64,000 bases of DNA from Herminiimonas sp. Its GTDB lineage: Bacteria; Pseudomonadota; Gammaproteobacteria; Burkholderiales; Burkholderiaceae_D. A model generated the notes under the pieces. It was not told the origin of the DNA. It saw nothing but the letters and a program-made list of their open reading frames with translations, and ran no database searches. Where the stretch lies: contig DAIDBD010000127.1 of the NCBI GenBank assembly GCA_027310305.1, positions 34,208 to 98,207 on the forward strand, in the 5' to 3' direction. This document shows, piece by piece, positions 11,529 to 20,069 of this stretch (the first letter of the stretch is position 1; each line of letters starts with the position of its first letter). Both the position numbers and the translations under genes were made by a program.

Positions 11529-11924
11529 ATGCGTTATCTGATTCTGTTGTTGCCAATTACACTGGCGGCTTGCGCGACAATGGGTTCATATAACGGCGCC
11601 ATTGCCATTGAAACGACTAGCGCGGGACAGGCGCTTGTCGGAGCAAATTGCACAGTAAACACGCTTGCGGGCAACTGGGATGTAACGACGCCTGCAACAG
11701 CGCCGGTTGGCAGTGCCAGCGGCGATTTGCGCGTCGTTTGCAACAAGCGCGGTTATCGTACATCGGAAGTCGTCTACAGGCCTTCCAGCCCGTTGAATTC
11801 AAATGTGGGAATCGGTATAGGCGGCGGGGGACGGGTGGGCGTAGGCCTCGGTCTGGGCATTCCCGTCGGCTTGGGCGGAGGAAGCTACCCATCGCGCATC
11901 GCTGTCGATATGAACCCGCAATGA
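11529..11924 (+). CDS. Putative lipoprotein with glycine-rich C-terminal segment
   Basis: 131 residues, not a recognised family. MRYLILLLPITLAAC is a short signal peptide ending in a lipobox (LAAC, lipidated Cys15). The middle part (TTSAGQALVGANCTVNT...VVCNKRGYRTSEVVYRP) contains two further cysteines and resembles the small carboxypeptidase-regulatory-like beta folds seen in other lipoproteins, but this is only an impression. Residues 95-123 are an imperfect Gly/Val/Ile repeat (GIGIGGGGRVGVGLGLGIPVG). AAGGAG (11517-11522) is a good ribosome-binding site, and the 10-base gap to lpdA implies cotranscription with the 2-oxoglutarate dehydrogenase genes. An outer-membrane location is likely; the function is unknown. 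Confidence 0.85.
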   Translation: MRYLILLLPITLAACATMGSYNGAIAIETTSAGQALVGANCTVNTLAGNWDVTTPATAPVGSASGDLRVVCNKRGYRTSEVVYRPSSPLNSNVGIGIGGGGRVGVGLGLGIPVGLGGGSYPSRIAVDMNPQ

Positions 11925-12017
11925 TTTTCGACGGAAATTCAGTTTTGCTTCATAGCCGTAAAAGTCCGGATCGGATTTCGAATACGGAATAATCCATCAA
12001 GAAAAACGTGATGTCAT

Positions 12018-12043
12018 GGGCGAGCGATGTCTCGCCCGTTTTT
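12018..12043 (+). terminator. Intrinsic terminator after the odh operon
   Basis: GGGCGAG and CTCGCCC form a perfect 7-base stem around CGATGT, followed by GTTTTT. It lies about 95 bases after the lipoprotein stop codon and separates the odhA-odhB-lpdA-lipoprotein unit from zapE. Confidence 0.85.
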
Positions 12044-12106
12044 CTGCCGCTTTGACGAATCACAAAGCCAAATCATGGCAGCAAGGGTGGGTGTAGTTTG
12101 AATACA

Positions 12107-13204
12107 ATGACTGTCCATGAATTTTACGAACATGCACTATCGCAGCGCGGTTTTACTGCGGATGACGCACAGCACATTGCGGTCGAGCGGTTACAGCGCT
12201 GCTATGACGAATGGATCGAATTCAAGTCGCAACGTTCGACCTCGTTCAAACGGCTGATCAATCGTCCCGATGTGCCACGCGGCATCTATCTGTGGGGCGG
12301 AGTCGGCCGCGGCAAATCTTTTCTGATGGACAGTTTTTACTCGGTCGTGCCGGTGGTCCGCAAAACCCGGGTGCATTTCCATGAATTCATGCGCGGCGTG
12401 CATCGCCAACTGGATGATCTGAAAGGCATTGCCGACCCGCTCGACGAGGTTGCGCATCGCATTGCAAAGAAATACCGGCTCATCTGCTTCGATGAATTCC
12501 ATGTATCCGATATTGCGGATGCGATGATTCTTTACAATTTGCTCAGGGTATTGTTCGATAGCGGCGTTTCATTCGTCATGACATCGAACTACGCGCCCGA
12601 TACGCTCTATCCGGATGGATTGCATCGCGACCGGATGCTGCCGACGATTGCATTGCTCAAGGACAGGCTCGACATTTTGAATGTCGACGCCGGTATCGAC
12701 TATCGCAAGAGAGCGCTGGAACAGGTGGAAGCGTATCATATGCCGCTGGGAGCGGAAGCGGATCGCGCGTTGCGCCATGCCTTCGCCAAGGTGGCGGAAG
12801 TCGCTGATGAAAATCCGCTTATCCGCATCGAATCGCGCGAGATCAAAAGCTTGCGCCGCGCCGGCGGCGTCATCTGGTTCGATTTCGGGACCTTGTGCGG
12901 AGGACCGCGTTCGCAGAACGACTATCTTGAAATCGCAAATCGTTTTCACACGATTATCTTGTCGAACGTGCCGCGCATGTCGGCAGGCATGTCGTCGGAA
13001 GCGCGACGCTTTACCTGGCTGATCGATGTGCTGTACGACCACAGAGTAAAACTTTTGATGTCGGCCGAAGTGGCTCCGGAAGCGTTATATCAAGACGGTA
13101 TGCTGGCGCATGAATTCCATCGGACGGTTTCCCGCATCGTTGAAATGCAGTCGCGCGAGTACATGGAAACGGAGCGGCGCGACGTCACCGAAACGATAGT
13201 CTGA
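12107..13204 (+). CDS. zapE: Cell division protein ZapE (AFG1-like ATPase)
   Basis: 365 residues. Walker A LWGGVGRGKS (62-71), Walker B LICFDEFHVSD, sensor-like FVMTSNYAPDTLYPDGLHRDRMLPTI, and the C-terminal arginine-finger region AGMSSEARRFTWLIDVLYD identify the AFG1/ZapE family. In E. coli ZapE associates with the Z-ring under stress; the mitochondrial relative Lace1/Afg1 acts in protein quality control. I take the ATG at 12107. An in-frame TTG at 12098 has better spacing to AGGGTGGG (12084-12091), so a start three codons earlier is possible. It is transcribed alone after a terminator. Confidence 0.93.
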   Translation: MTVHEFYEHALSQRGFTADDAQHIAVERLQRCYDEWIEFKSQRSTSFKRLINRPDVPRGIYLWGGVGRGKSFLMDSFYSVVPVVRKTRVHFHEFMRGVHRQLDDLKGIADPLDEVAHRIAKKYRLICFDEFHVSDIADAMILYNLLRVLFDSGVSFVMTSNYAPDTLYPDGLHRDRMLPTIALLKDRLDILNVDAGIDYRKRALEQVEAYHMPLGAEADRALRHAFAKVAEVADENPLIRIESREIKSLRRAGGVIWFDFGTLCGGPRSQNDYLEIANRFHTIILSNVPRMSAGMSSEARRFTWLIDVLYDHRVKLLMSAEVAPEALYQDGMLAHEFHRTVSRIVEMQSREYMETERRDVTETIV

Positions 13205-13232
13205 TTAATATTGAAGAAATGAGTCCGATCAA

Positions 13233-14012
13233 GTGAATTCGAACATATCCAGCTGCGCTATCCGTTCTTTTACCGGCTTCGGATCATTCCTGGCCGTAAT
13301 GCTGATGCCTTTCTTTTTCATGTCCAGCGTATCGGCACAAAACGTAGCAACGGATGCGCAAGCTTCATCCGCTGCGCCTGCGACCAGTGTGGCGGCGCGT
13401 TATCCATCCGGATCGATCCAATCGACCGACGCCGCCGATCAGGCGCTGGCAGCGGTTGATAAGGAACGTTCTCGTATCGAAGCGCAGTTTGCGGGTGATG
13501 AGCGGACATGTTCTACGAAATTTTTCGCAACTTCATGTCTGGATGATGCGAAAGAACAGCGTCGTCACGCGTTGGCGCAAGTACGTTCTGTCGAAGTCGA
13601 GGCGAAGGCATTCATGCGCCGGGCGCGTGTCGCGGATCGCGACAAGGCTTTGGCGGAGAAACGGACTGGGGAAGCGGCGGCAGCGCCCGATCGGGCGGCA
13701 GTACAGAAAGATAGAGACATTGCGGCTGCAAAAAAGAATGAAGACAACGTACAGAAATTGAAGCAATCCGCAAAGAACGATTCCAAGGCGGGCAGTACTG
13801 CAACGGTAGATCGCATCAAGGAACATCAGGCTAGGCTTCAGCGATTACAGGCGGAAGAAGCTGCTAATGCGCAAAAGCGGGCTGAAAATGTTGCGGCTTA
13901 CGAAAAAAAGGTGCGGCAGGCAGAAACACGGCAGCGTGAAATCGCTGCCAGGAAAGCGGAAAAAGAACGCGAGCGCAAAGCCAAGGATTCAGCCGCATCA
14001 CCCAAGCCGTAG
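13233..14012 (+). CDS. Secreted coiled-coil protein of unknown function
   Basis: 259 residues from a GTG start. A hydrophobic segment (about 18-35, FLAVMLMPFFFMSSVSA) followed by QN looks like a Sec signal peptide. Residues 66-115 hold a short motif with two cysteines (RTCSTKFFATSCLDDAKEQRR) that I recognise only as recurring in unnamed Burkholderiales proteins. From about 110 to the end the sequence is strongly charged, Lys/Glu/Ala/Arg-rich and probably a long coiled coil (EKRTGEAAAAPDRAAVQKD, then EHQARLQRLQAEEAANAQKR and a KEREK tail). It lies 28 bases after zapE and could share its transcript. The role is unknown; a periplasmic structural or binding protein would fit. Confidence 0.8.
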   Translation: MNSNISSCAIRSFTGFGSFLAVMLMPFFFMSSVSAQNVATDAQASSAAPATSVAARYPSGSIQSTDAADQALAAVDKERSRIEAQFAGDERTCSTKFFATSCLDDAKEQRRHALAQVRSVEVEAKAFMRRARVADRDKALAEKRTGEAAAAPDRAAVQKDRDIAAAKKNEDNVQKLKQSAKNDSKAGSTATVDRIKEHQARLQRLQAEEAANAQKRAENVAAYEKKVRQAETRQREIAARKAEKERERKAKDSAASPKP

Positions 14013-14062
14013 TTTGAATGATCAATTCATCCAATCATCAATGAATTGAACCGGAGGCCGGT

Positions 14063-14869
14063 TTAAACAGCGCGCCGCATTTTCTCGGCCTTGTAATCCT
14101 TGAATTCTTTCGGCGGTGCGACCAGTTTCACAATGGCCATTGTGCAGTTATCGGCGTTGCTGCCGGCGGCGCGCGCTCTTGCTTTCTTGATCAGCATTTC
14201 AGACGCTTCGCGCGGCGAATTCATCGCAATGGCTGCGCCTAGTTCGGCATCGTTGAAATAGTGCCAGAGGCCATCCGAGCAAAGCATAAACGAGTCACCC
14301 GGTTTCAAGCCGTCATGGCGATTGATTGTCACAAACAGCTCGCCGGTGGCAGTGCCGAGAACATTTACCAGCAAATTGGAAAGGCGATGATCTTTCGCGT
14401 CTTCTCTTGCCAGTCTGCCTTCGCTGATCATTTTTTCGACATAGGAATGATCCGTCGTGCGTTCAGCAAAGTTCGGGCCATCGAAGCGATACAGGCGCGA
14501 GTCGCCTACATGCGCCCAGATCGCGCTTCTTTCCGGCGTCAGTACCAATAGGACCATCGTGCTGTGCGGCTGTTTTTCCGATGAGATGCCGCTGAGTTTG
14601 ATGACGGTATGCGCTTCATGGCCGATCATGTTCAACATCGTTTCAACATTGTCGGTGAGCGGCGAAAATCGCTCGAAAACCTGTTGGGCGGTGCGGATTA
14701 CCTGTTCCGCGGCAAGCGCGCCGCCTGCCAGTCCGCCCATGCCATCGGCCAGAACAGCCATCATGTAGCCAGGCGCTTTCGGCGCGGCAAACAGGGCGAT
14801 TCGATCCTGTTGTTCCTTGCGGTCACCGATATGCTGGCCTGTTGCCGCTTCGATCTTGTATTGGCTCAT
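14063..14869 (-). CDS. PP2C-family serine/threonine protein phosphatase
   Basis: 268 residues. The PPM/PP2C metal-binding signature is present: DRKEQQDR (16-23), LADGMGGLAGG (40-50, Asp42 is a metal ligand), WAHVGDSRLYRF, LCSDGLWHYF and the final NADNCTMAIVKL with its metal-binding Asp. The protein is a stand-alone catalytic domain with no sensor or membrane segment. It probably dephosphorylates Ser/Thr targets in the cytoplasm, but no kinase gene lies beside it; in many proteobacteria such phosphatases partner with type VI secretion or stress kinases encoded elsewhere. It runs opposite to its neighbours and is divergent from the YdcH-like gene. Confidence 0.92.
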   Translation of the reverse strand: MSQYKIEAATGQHIGDRKEQQDRIALFAAPKAPGYMMAVLADGMGGLAGGALAAEQVIRTAQQVFERFSPLTDNVETMLNMIGHEAHTVIKLSGISSEKQPHSTMVLLVLTPERSAIWAHVGDSRLYRFDGPNFAERTTDHSYVEKMISEGRLAREDAKDHRLSNLLVNVLGTATGELFVTINRHDGLKPGDSFMLCSDGLWHYFNDAELGAAIAMNSPREASEMLIKKARARAAGSNADNCTMAIVKLVAPPKEFKDYKAEKMRRAV

Positions 14870-14979
14870 ACGTGCGGGTAGATTAAACTGCGTGTTGGCA
14901 ATGAACGGTTTGCGGTAAATATTACACGCACAAACTCTTTCAAGATAGATTTACGAATTTTTTTGTTACAGATGCCAAA

Positions 14980-15186
14980 ATGACCATGAATCCTCCGGAA
15001 GACATACGGCGCCGCATCATCGAGCTCGAAGTGGAGCACCGCGATCTGGACGCGGTGATCGAAACGCTGATAAGCGATGCGCGTCATGAGGAACTGCAAT
15101 TGAGGCGTTTGAAAAAACGGAAACTGCAGTTGAAAGACCATATCACGCTGTTAAAAATGCAGCTGGTTCCCGATATTCCCGCCTAG
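14980..15186 (+). CDS. YdcH-like (DUF465) small protein
   Basis: 68 residues. The core IELEVEHRDLDAVIETL...LQLRRLKKRKLQLKDHI is the signature of the DUF465/YdcH family, a short helical hairpin widespread in proteobacteria. It is highly charged, without membrane segment or signal peptide. No role has been firmly assigned to the family. A second ATG two codons on (14986) could be the true start. It is separated by 134 bases from the helicase gene downstream and is divergent from the phosphatase gene. Confidence 0.85.
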   Translation: MTMNPPEDIRRRIIELEVEHRDLDAVIETLISDARHEELQLRRLKKRKLQLKDHITLLKMQLVPDIPA

Positions 15187-15320
15187 CAGGCCGCGAAACA
15201 ATGCATAGGGCGAGTCGGTAAAATGCGTACAGGAAGACCGGATTTTATTCTTCTTGCATTTGAAATCGCCAACCCGCATTTATAAATGTTTTACAGAGCT
15301 ATTCATTACCGTTAATTATT

Positions 15321-17360
15321 TTGGCCGAGAACAAACCTTCAGCATCAGAGATATCGCGTGTGCATGATGCCGACATCGACCGGCTTTTCGGCACCGATGG
15401 TTCGCTCGGCCATGCAGTGGGCGGATATCGACCGCGTCAGTCGCAAACCGAAATGGCAAAGGCCATTGCACAGGCCATTGCGGAACAGAAAACGCTGATC
15501 GCGGAAGCAGGCACCGGCACCGGTAAAACCTTTGCCTATCTGGTGCCGGCACTTCTGTGGGGCGGCAAGGTGATCGTCTCGACCGGCACAAAAAATCTGC
15601 AGGATCAACTTTATCTGCGCGATATACCGACCGTACGCAAAGCGCTTGGTGCGCCGGTGTCGGTTGCGCTTTTGAAGGGACGCGCCAATTACGTCTGCCA
15701 TTTTCATCTCGAGCGGACATTGCAAAACGGCCGGTTGACGTCGCGCGACGATGTCGGGCATTTGCGTGAGATTTCGCGCTTCATGAAAACCACTGCAAGC
15801 GGCGACAAGGCGGAATTGTCGAAAGTGCCGGAGACGGCGCTGATCTGGAATCTGGTCACATCCACCCGCGATACCTGCCTTGGCGCGGAATGCCAGTTCT
15901 ATCAGGACTGCTTCGTGATGAAAGCGCGCAAGGAAGCGCAGCAAGCCGATGTGGTGGTGGTCAACCATCATCTGTTCTTTGCCGATGTCGCGCTGAAGGA
16001 TACCGGCGTGGCTGAACTGCTGCCATCCGCGAACACGATCATTTTCGACGAAGCGCATCAATTGCCTGATACCGCGACGCTTTTTTTCGGTGAAACGATA
16101 TCGACGTCGCAAGTGCTGGAATTATGCCGCGACGTATTGGCCGAAGGTTTGTCGCATGCGCGCGATGGCGCGGATTGGGCCAACGTGGTGTTGCAGGTGG
16201 AGCGTGCCGCACGCGATTTGCGGCTCGCCTTTCCGCAAGACGTGGTGCGGCTGGCGGTCAATCAGATCGCGCCGTCCAGCGTGTTTTTCCCTGCCTTGGA
16301 AAAATTGAAGGAAGAATTGCAGCGCATGATCGCGACGCTGGAAACGCAGGCCGAGCGCGCCGAAACGATCGAACAATGCCGGGTGCGTGCAATCGAGCTT
16401 TCGACCAGGCTGGCGGCCTGGAATGTCAAGGGCGACGACAGGCGCGCGGCCGAAGACGCACAGGAACGCGTATTGTGGGTGGAAGCTTTTTCTTCGTCGC
16501 TGCAATTGCATCAGACCCCATTGTCGATCGCACCGATTTTCAGCAAGCAGCGCGAAGGCGCGTCGCGCGCATGGATTTTTACATCCGCCACGCTGGCGGT
16601 GAAAAACGATTTCAATCATTACACATCGCAAATGGGATTGCAGGACGAACTTGCACAGTCCTGGCCCAGCCCGTTCGATTATCAGCGTCAAGGCTTGCTG
16701 TATGTGCCGACCAATCTGCCGCAGCCCAATTCGCCCGATTACACCGACGCGGTGATCGATGCAGCGTTACCGGTCATAGAAGCCGCAGGCGGCCGCACAT
16801 TCCTGTTGTGCACGACCATACGCGCGGTCAATCGCGCCGCGGAACGGTTGCGTGCAGAATTCGAGAAGCGCAAGCTGCCGTTTCCATTATTCGTGCAAGG
16901 CGAAGCGGGGCGCACGGAATTGCTCGATCGGTTTCGCGCCGCCGGCAACGCGGTGCTGATCGGCAGCCAGAGCTTTTGGGAAGGCGTGGATGTGCGCGGC
17001 GAAGCGCTGTCCGTGGTGATCATCGACAAGCTGCCGTTTGCACCACCCGACGATCCGGTATTGGCCGCCCGGATCAGCGCATTGGAAAAGAAGGGCTTGA
17101 ATGGTTTCATGCACCATCAATTGCCGGAAGCGATCATCAATCTGAAGCAGGGGGCAGGGCGGCTGATTCGCGATGAAACCGATCGCGGCGTATTGATGAT
17201 CTGCGATCCGCGTCTTATTTCCAAGCCTTATGGAAAACGGATCTGGCAAAGCCTGCCGCCGTTCAAGCGGACCCGCGAATTGACTGCGGTAAAAGATTTT
17301 TTGGAAAACAACCATGCGGTTTTGCAAGAAAGCCGCATGGCTGCAGTAGAAGAGAGCTGA
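15321..17360 (+). CDS. DinG/YoaA-type XPD-like ATP-dependent DNA helicase
   Basis: 679 residues from a TTG start. Superfamily 2 helicase with Walker A AEAGTGTGKT (61-70) and a DEAH box at 243-246. The iron-sulfur cysteines of the XPD/DinG group are present: one near residue 126 (NYVCHF) and three in DTCLGAECQFYQDC (about 186-199). Motif VI region QGAGRLIRDETDRG is intact. It unwinds forked or damaged DNA 5' to 3' in characterised relatives. No better in-frame ATG precedes the conserved part; a GTG at 15358 is the alternative start. The stop codon abuts the stop codon of the convergent quinone oxidoreductase gene with no base between. Confidence 0.93.
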   Translation: MAENKPSASEISRVHDADIDRLFGTDGSLGHAVGGYRPRQSQTEMAKAIAQAIAEQKTLIAEAGTGTGKTFAYLVPALLWGGKVIVSTGTKNLQDQLYLRDIPTVRKALGAPVSVALLKGRANYVCHFHLERTLQNGRLTSRDDVGHLREISRFMKTTASGDKAELSKVPETALIWNLVTSTRDTCLGAECQFYQDCFVMKARKEAQQADVVVVNHHLFFADVALKDTGVAELLPSANTIIFDEAHQLPDTATLFFGETISTSQVLELCRDVLAEGLSHARDGADWANVVLQVERAARDLRLAFPQDVVRLAVNQIAPSSVFFPALEKLKEELQRMIATLETQAERAETIEQCRVRAIELSTRLAAWNVKGDDRRAAEDAQERVLWVEAFSSSLQLHQTPLSIAPIFSKQREGASRAWIFTSATLAVKNDFNHYTSQMGLQDELAQSWPSPFDYQRQGLLYVPTNLPQPNSPDYTDAVIDAALPVIEAAGGRTFLLCTTIRAVNRAAERLRAEFEKRKLPFPLFVQGEAGRTELLDRFRAAGNAVLIGSQSFWEGVDVRGEALSVVIIDKLPFAPPDDPVLAARISALEKKGLNGFMHHQLPEAIINLKQGAGRLIRDETDRGVLMICDPRLISKPYGKRIWQSLPPFKRTRELTAVKDFLENNHAVLQESRMAAVEES

Positions 17361-18341
17361 TTATTTCTGCGGCTGGATAACGACCTTGCCGGTGACCTTG
17401 CGCGCCGCCATATCGTTCAGCGCCTTGGGCGTATCGGCCAGCGCATAACGTCCCGAAATATGCGGCTTGATCTTGCCTGCGGCCAGCCATCCCATCAATT
17501 CACGCATGGCGGCGAGATTGGCTTTCGGTTCGCGTCTGGCAAATTCGCCCCAGAACACGCCCACTAGCGATGCACCTTTCAGCAAGCTCAGATTCAGCGG
17601 CAGTTTGGGGATTTCGCCATTGGCGAAACCGACCACCAGATAACGGCCGCGCCAACCGATAGAGCGGAATGCGGGTTCGGCATAGATGCCGCCGACCGGA
17701 TCGTAAATGACATCCGGACCTTTGCCGCCGGTTGCTGCCTTGACTGCTTCGCGCAAATCCTGCGTCGTATAGTTGATGGTCGCATCGGCGCCGTGTTCCT
17801 TGCAGACCGCCAGTTTTTCATCGGATGATGCAGCGGCAATGACGCGCGCGCCCAACGCCTTGCCGATTTCAATCGCCGCCAGACCGACACCGCCTGCCGC
17901 GCCGAGAACCAGCATGGTTTCGCCCGCTTTCAATTGCGCGCGATCGACCACCGCATGATGGGATGTACCGTAGGTCAGCGTGATGGCGGCGGCGGTATCG
18001 AAATCCATGCCGGGCGGCATCGGCATGACGGCCTGCGCCGGAACCGCGATCTGCTGCGCAAATGCGCCTTGTCCGGTAAAGGCGATCACCTGATCGCCTG
18101 CCTTGAATTGCGTGACGCCTTCGCCGACTGCGCGCACTACGCCGGCGAGTTCGCTGCCAGGCGTAAACGGAAGCTCGGGCTTGACCTGGTATTTATTCTG
18201 GATGATCAGCACATCCGGAAAATTGACGCCTGCCGCCCTGATATCGATCGCTATCTGGCCGGGACCCGGTATGACGTCGTCCAGATCTTCCACTGCCAGG
18301 GTATCGGGCAGTCCCCATGTTTTGCAGACGATGGCTTTCAT
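17361..18341 (-). CDS. NADPH:quinone oxidoreductase, MDR family
   Basis: 326 residues. Zinc-free medium-chain dehydrogenase/reductase. The N-terminal GroES-like domain has AAGVNFPDVLIIQNKY and PFTPGSELAGVV; the nucleotide-binding domain has VLGAAGGVGLAAIEIGKALGA and the later YDPVGGIYAEPAFRS. No catalytic zinc cysteines are seen. Relatives reduce quinones or alpha,beta-unsaturated carbonyls with NADPH. AAGGAGAC stands upstream of the ATG (plus-strand 18346-18353). The promoter region holds a palindrome suggestive of a TetR-type repressor (18364-18379), so induction by a small lipophilic molecule is plausible. It is convergent with the helicase gene. Confidence 0.92.
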   Translation of the reverse strand: MKAIVCKTWGLPDTLAVEDLDDVIPGPGQIAIDIRAAGVNFPDVLIIQNKYQVKPELPFTPGSELAGVVRAVGEGVTQFKAGDQVIAFTGQGAFAQQIAVPAQAVMPMPPGMDFDTAAAITLTYGTSHHAVVDRAQLKAGETMLVLGAAGGVGLAAIEIGKALGARVIAAASSDEKLAVCKEHGADATINYTTQDLREAVKAATGGKGPDVIYDPVGGIYAEPAFRSIGWRGRYLVVGFANGEIPKLPLNLSLLKGASLVGVFWGEFARREPKANLAAMRELMGWLAAGKIKPHISGRYALADTPKALNDMAARKVTGKVVIQPQK

Positions 18342-18363
18342 GTTGTCTCCTTGTTATTTTAAA

Positions 18364-18379
18364 AAACGAACGGTCGTTT
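18364..18379. promoter_or_regulatory. Candidate TetR-type operator upstream of the quinone oxidoreductase gene
   Basis: AAACGA and TCGTTT are perfect 6-base arms around ACGG. The element lies directly downstream of the predicted -10 box of the minus-strand promoter and 22 bases before the start codon, the usual place for a repressor site. The motif resembles operators of TetR-family regulators, but the regulator is not in this window. Confidence 0.5.
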
Positions 18380-18380
18380 G

Positions 18381-18408
18381 ATTTTATGATTATGCCGCAA
18401 AATCGCAA
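18381..18408 (-). promoter_or_regulatory. Candidate promoter of the quinone oxidoreductase gene
   Basis: Read on the minus strand: TTGCGA (plus 18403-18408), 16 bases, TAAAAT (plus 18381-18386). The predicted start of transcription falls in the palindrome at 18364-18379. A second inverted repeat, GCAATAT/ATATTGC (18405-18411 and 18427-18433), overlaps the -35 box. Confidence 0.45.
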
Positions 18409-18451
18409 TATGTTCACCGGTTCGCGATATTGCTTCAGGTAAAATCAACCC

Positions 18452-19189
18452 ATGAAAATTCTTATCAGTAATGACGATGGTTATCTTGCCCCAGGTATCG
18501 TTGCTCTGGCCAATGCGCTGGCCCCGATTGCTGAAATTGTTGTCGTTGCACCGGACAGCAATCGGTCCGGCTCTTCCAATTCGTTGACGCTGGATCGGCC
18601 GCTTTCGGTTTATCGTGCGGAAAACGGTTTTTATTTTGTAAACGGCACACCCTCCGATTGCGTGCATATCGCGCTGACCGGCGTATTGTCTTTTCGACCG
18701 GATCTGATCGTGTCGGGCATCAACCAAGGCCAGAACATGGGGGACGACACGCTCTATTCCGGCACGGTGGCGGCTGCGACCGAAGGATACTTGTTCGGCA
18801 TCCCGGCAATTGCATTTTCGCAGGTCGAGAAGGGCTGGGCGCATCTGGATGCGGCGGCAAGAACGGCAAGGGAAATCGTGGAGCGCCGCTTCGATGCAAT
18901 ACAAAAACCCTATTTGCTGAACGTCAATATTCCGAATTTGCCGTATGGCGATCTGAAAAGCGCGGTTGCCACCAGGCTCGGCAAGCGCCATCAATCGGAA
19001 GCGGTGATCAAAACAACCGATCCGCATGGCCGCGAGATTTTTTGGATCGGCCCCGCAGGTGCGGCAAAAGATGCGGGCGAAGGTACCGATTTTCACGCTA
19101 CCGCGAAAGGGCATGTGTCGATCACGCCGCTGCAAATCGATTTGACGCATACGGCGCAACTGGACGCGCTCAAGAAAGGTCTGGCATGA
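18452..19189 (+). CDS. surE: 5'/3'-nucleotidase SurE
   Basis: 245 residues. The metal site [11 protein letters not shown] (5-15) and the motifs [30 protein letters not shown] and [23 protein letters not shown] are those of the SurE acid phosphatase/nucleotidase family. It dephosphorylates nucleoside monophosphates and is tied to stationary-phase survival. It opens the surE-pcm-nlpD-rpoS block, conserved between beta- and gammaproteobacteria. Its stop codon overlaps the pcm start (ATGA). TAAAAT at 18440-18445, 7 bases before the ATG, may be the -10 box of a leader-poor transcript or chance. Confidence 0.97.
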   Translation: MKILISNDDGYLAPGIVALANALAPIAEIVVVAPDSNRSGSSNSLTLDRPLSVYRAENGFYFVNGTPSDCVHIALTGVLSFRPDLIVSGINQGQNMGDDTLYSGTVAAATEGYLFGIPAIAFSQVEKGWAHLDAAARTAREIVERRFDAIQKPYLLNVNIPNLPYGDLKSAVATRLGKRHQSEAVIKTTDPHGREIFWIGPAGAAKDAGEGTDFHATAKGHVSITPLQIDLTHTAQLDALKKGLA

Positions 19190-20049
19190 CCGGCAAGAGC
19201 AAAAGTTTTCCATTGTCGCTATCGTCGATCGGCGACAAGTCCTCGAAGGCTGTTGCTGCCAAATCCTTGGCATTGACCAGGATTGTTGCCACGCCACAAA
19301 CCGCGACGCAAAATGCTGCGCAAAACGGCATGCGAACGGGATCGCAAATTGCTGCTGTCAATCGAGCTGCGCAGGCTTTGCAGGATTTGGAACGCCCGAC
19401 ACCGCTGGTATCCGGCGGGGTACGCAAAGCGATGGTTGCGCGTGTGGCAAAGCAAGGCGTCAAGGATGCCAAGGTGCTGGCCGCGATGGAGACAGTGCCG
19501 CGCCATCTTTTCATCGAATCGGCGTTTGCAAGCCAGGCTTATATCGATGCGTCATTGCCGATCGGCCATCATCAGACAATTTCGCAGCCTTACATCGTCG
19601 CCCGGATGATTGAAGTGATGCGCGACAACAGCCAGGGCGGCGTATTGAATAAAGTGCTGGAAATCGGCACCGGCTGCGGTTATCAAGCCGCAGTGCTGTC
19701 ACTGGTTGCGAAGGAAGTGTATTCGATTGAGCGCATCAAGCCGTTGCATGAATTGGCCAAAGCCAATTTGCGGCCATTGCGCATCGCCAACATCCGCTTG
19801 CATTACGGAGATGGTATGCTTGGATTTCCGCAAGTCGCACCGTTTGACGGCATCATTCTGGCCGCCGCAGGACTGGAAGTGCCGCAAGCTTTGCTGGATC
19901 AAATGACGGTCGGCGGCCGGCTCGTAGCCCCGGTGGGTTCGCGACATCAGGTATTGCAGCTCATCGAGCGCATCAGCAGGTACGAATGGACCACGACTAC
20001 GCTTGAAGATTGTCATTTTGTGCCGCTTCGTCCCGGTACCGCAGGATGA
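19186..20049 (+). CDS. pcm: Protein-L-isoaspartate O-methyltransferase, with N-terminal extension
   Basis: 287 residues, clearly longer than E. coli Pcm (208). The catalytic domain begins near residue 80 ([22 protein letters not shown]...), with [15 protein letters not shown] and the SAM-binding motif [15 protein letters not shown]. It methylates isoaspartyl residues in aged proteins for repair. The first 75 or so residues are rich in Ser, Ala, Thr and Gln with no recognisable fold. The start is fixed by the ATGA overlap with surE; the open frame continues upstream only inside surE. Internal starts (for example the Met at about 49, in QNGMRTG) would give a shorter protein. Confidence 0.94.
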   Translation: MTGKSKSFPLSLSSIGDKSSKAVAAKSLALTRIVATPQTATQNAAQNGMRTGSQIAAVNRAAQALQDLERPTPLVSGGVRKAMVARVAKQGVKDAKVLAAMETVPRHLFIESAFASQAYIDASLPIGHHQTISQPYIVARMIEVMRDNSQGGVLNKVLEIGTGCGYQAAVLSLVAKEVYSIERIKPLHELAKANLRPLRIANIRLHYGDGMLGFPQVAPFDGIILAAAGLEVPQALLDQMTVGGRLVAPVGSRHQVLQLIERISRYEWTTTTLEDCHFVPLRPGTAG

Positions 20050-20069
20050 TTTGAGGCCGTATTTCAAAA

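Noticed and set aside
16124..17176. 350-codon frame overlapping the helicase gene in another frame
   Set aside because: Arg/Gly-rich shadow of the helicase coding sequence; no ribosome-binding site or domain.
18658..19185. Upstream extension of the pcm frame through surE
   Set aside because: The extra 176 residues lie within surE in another frame and have no family likeness; ATG 19186 overlaps the surE stop in the usual way.
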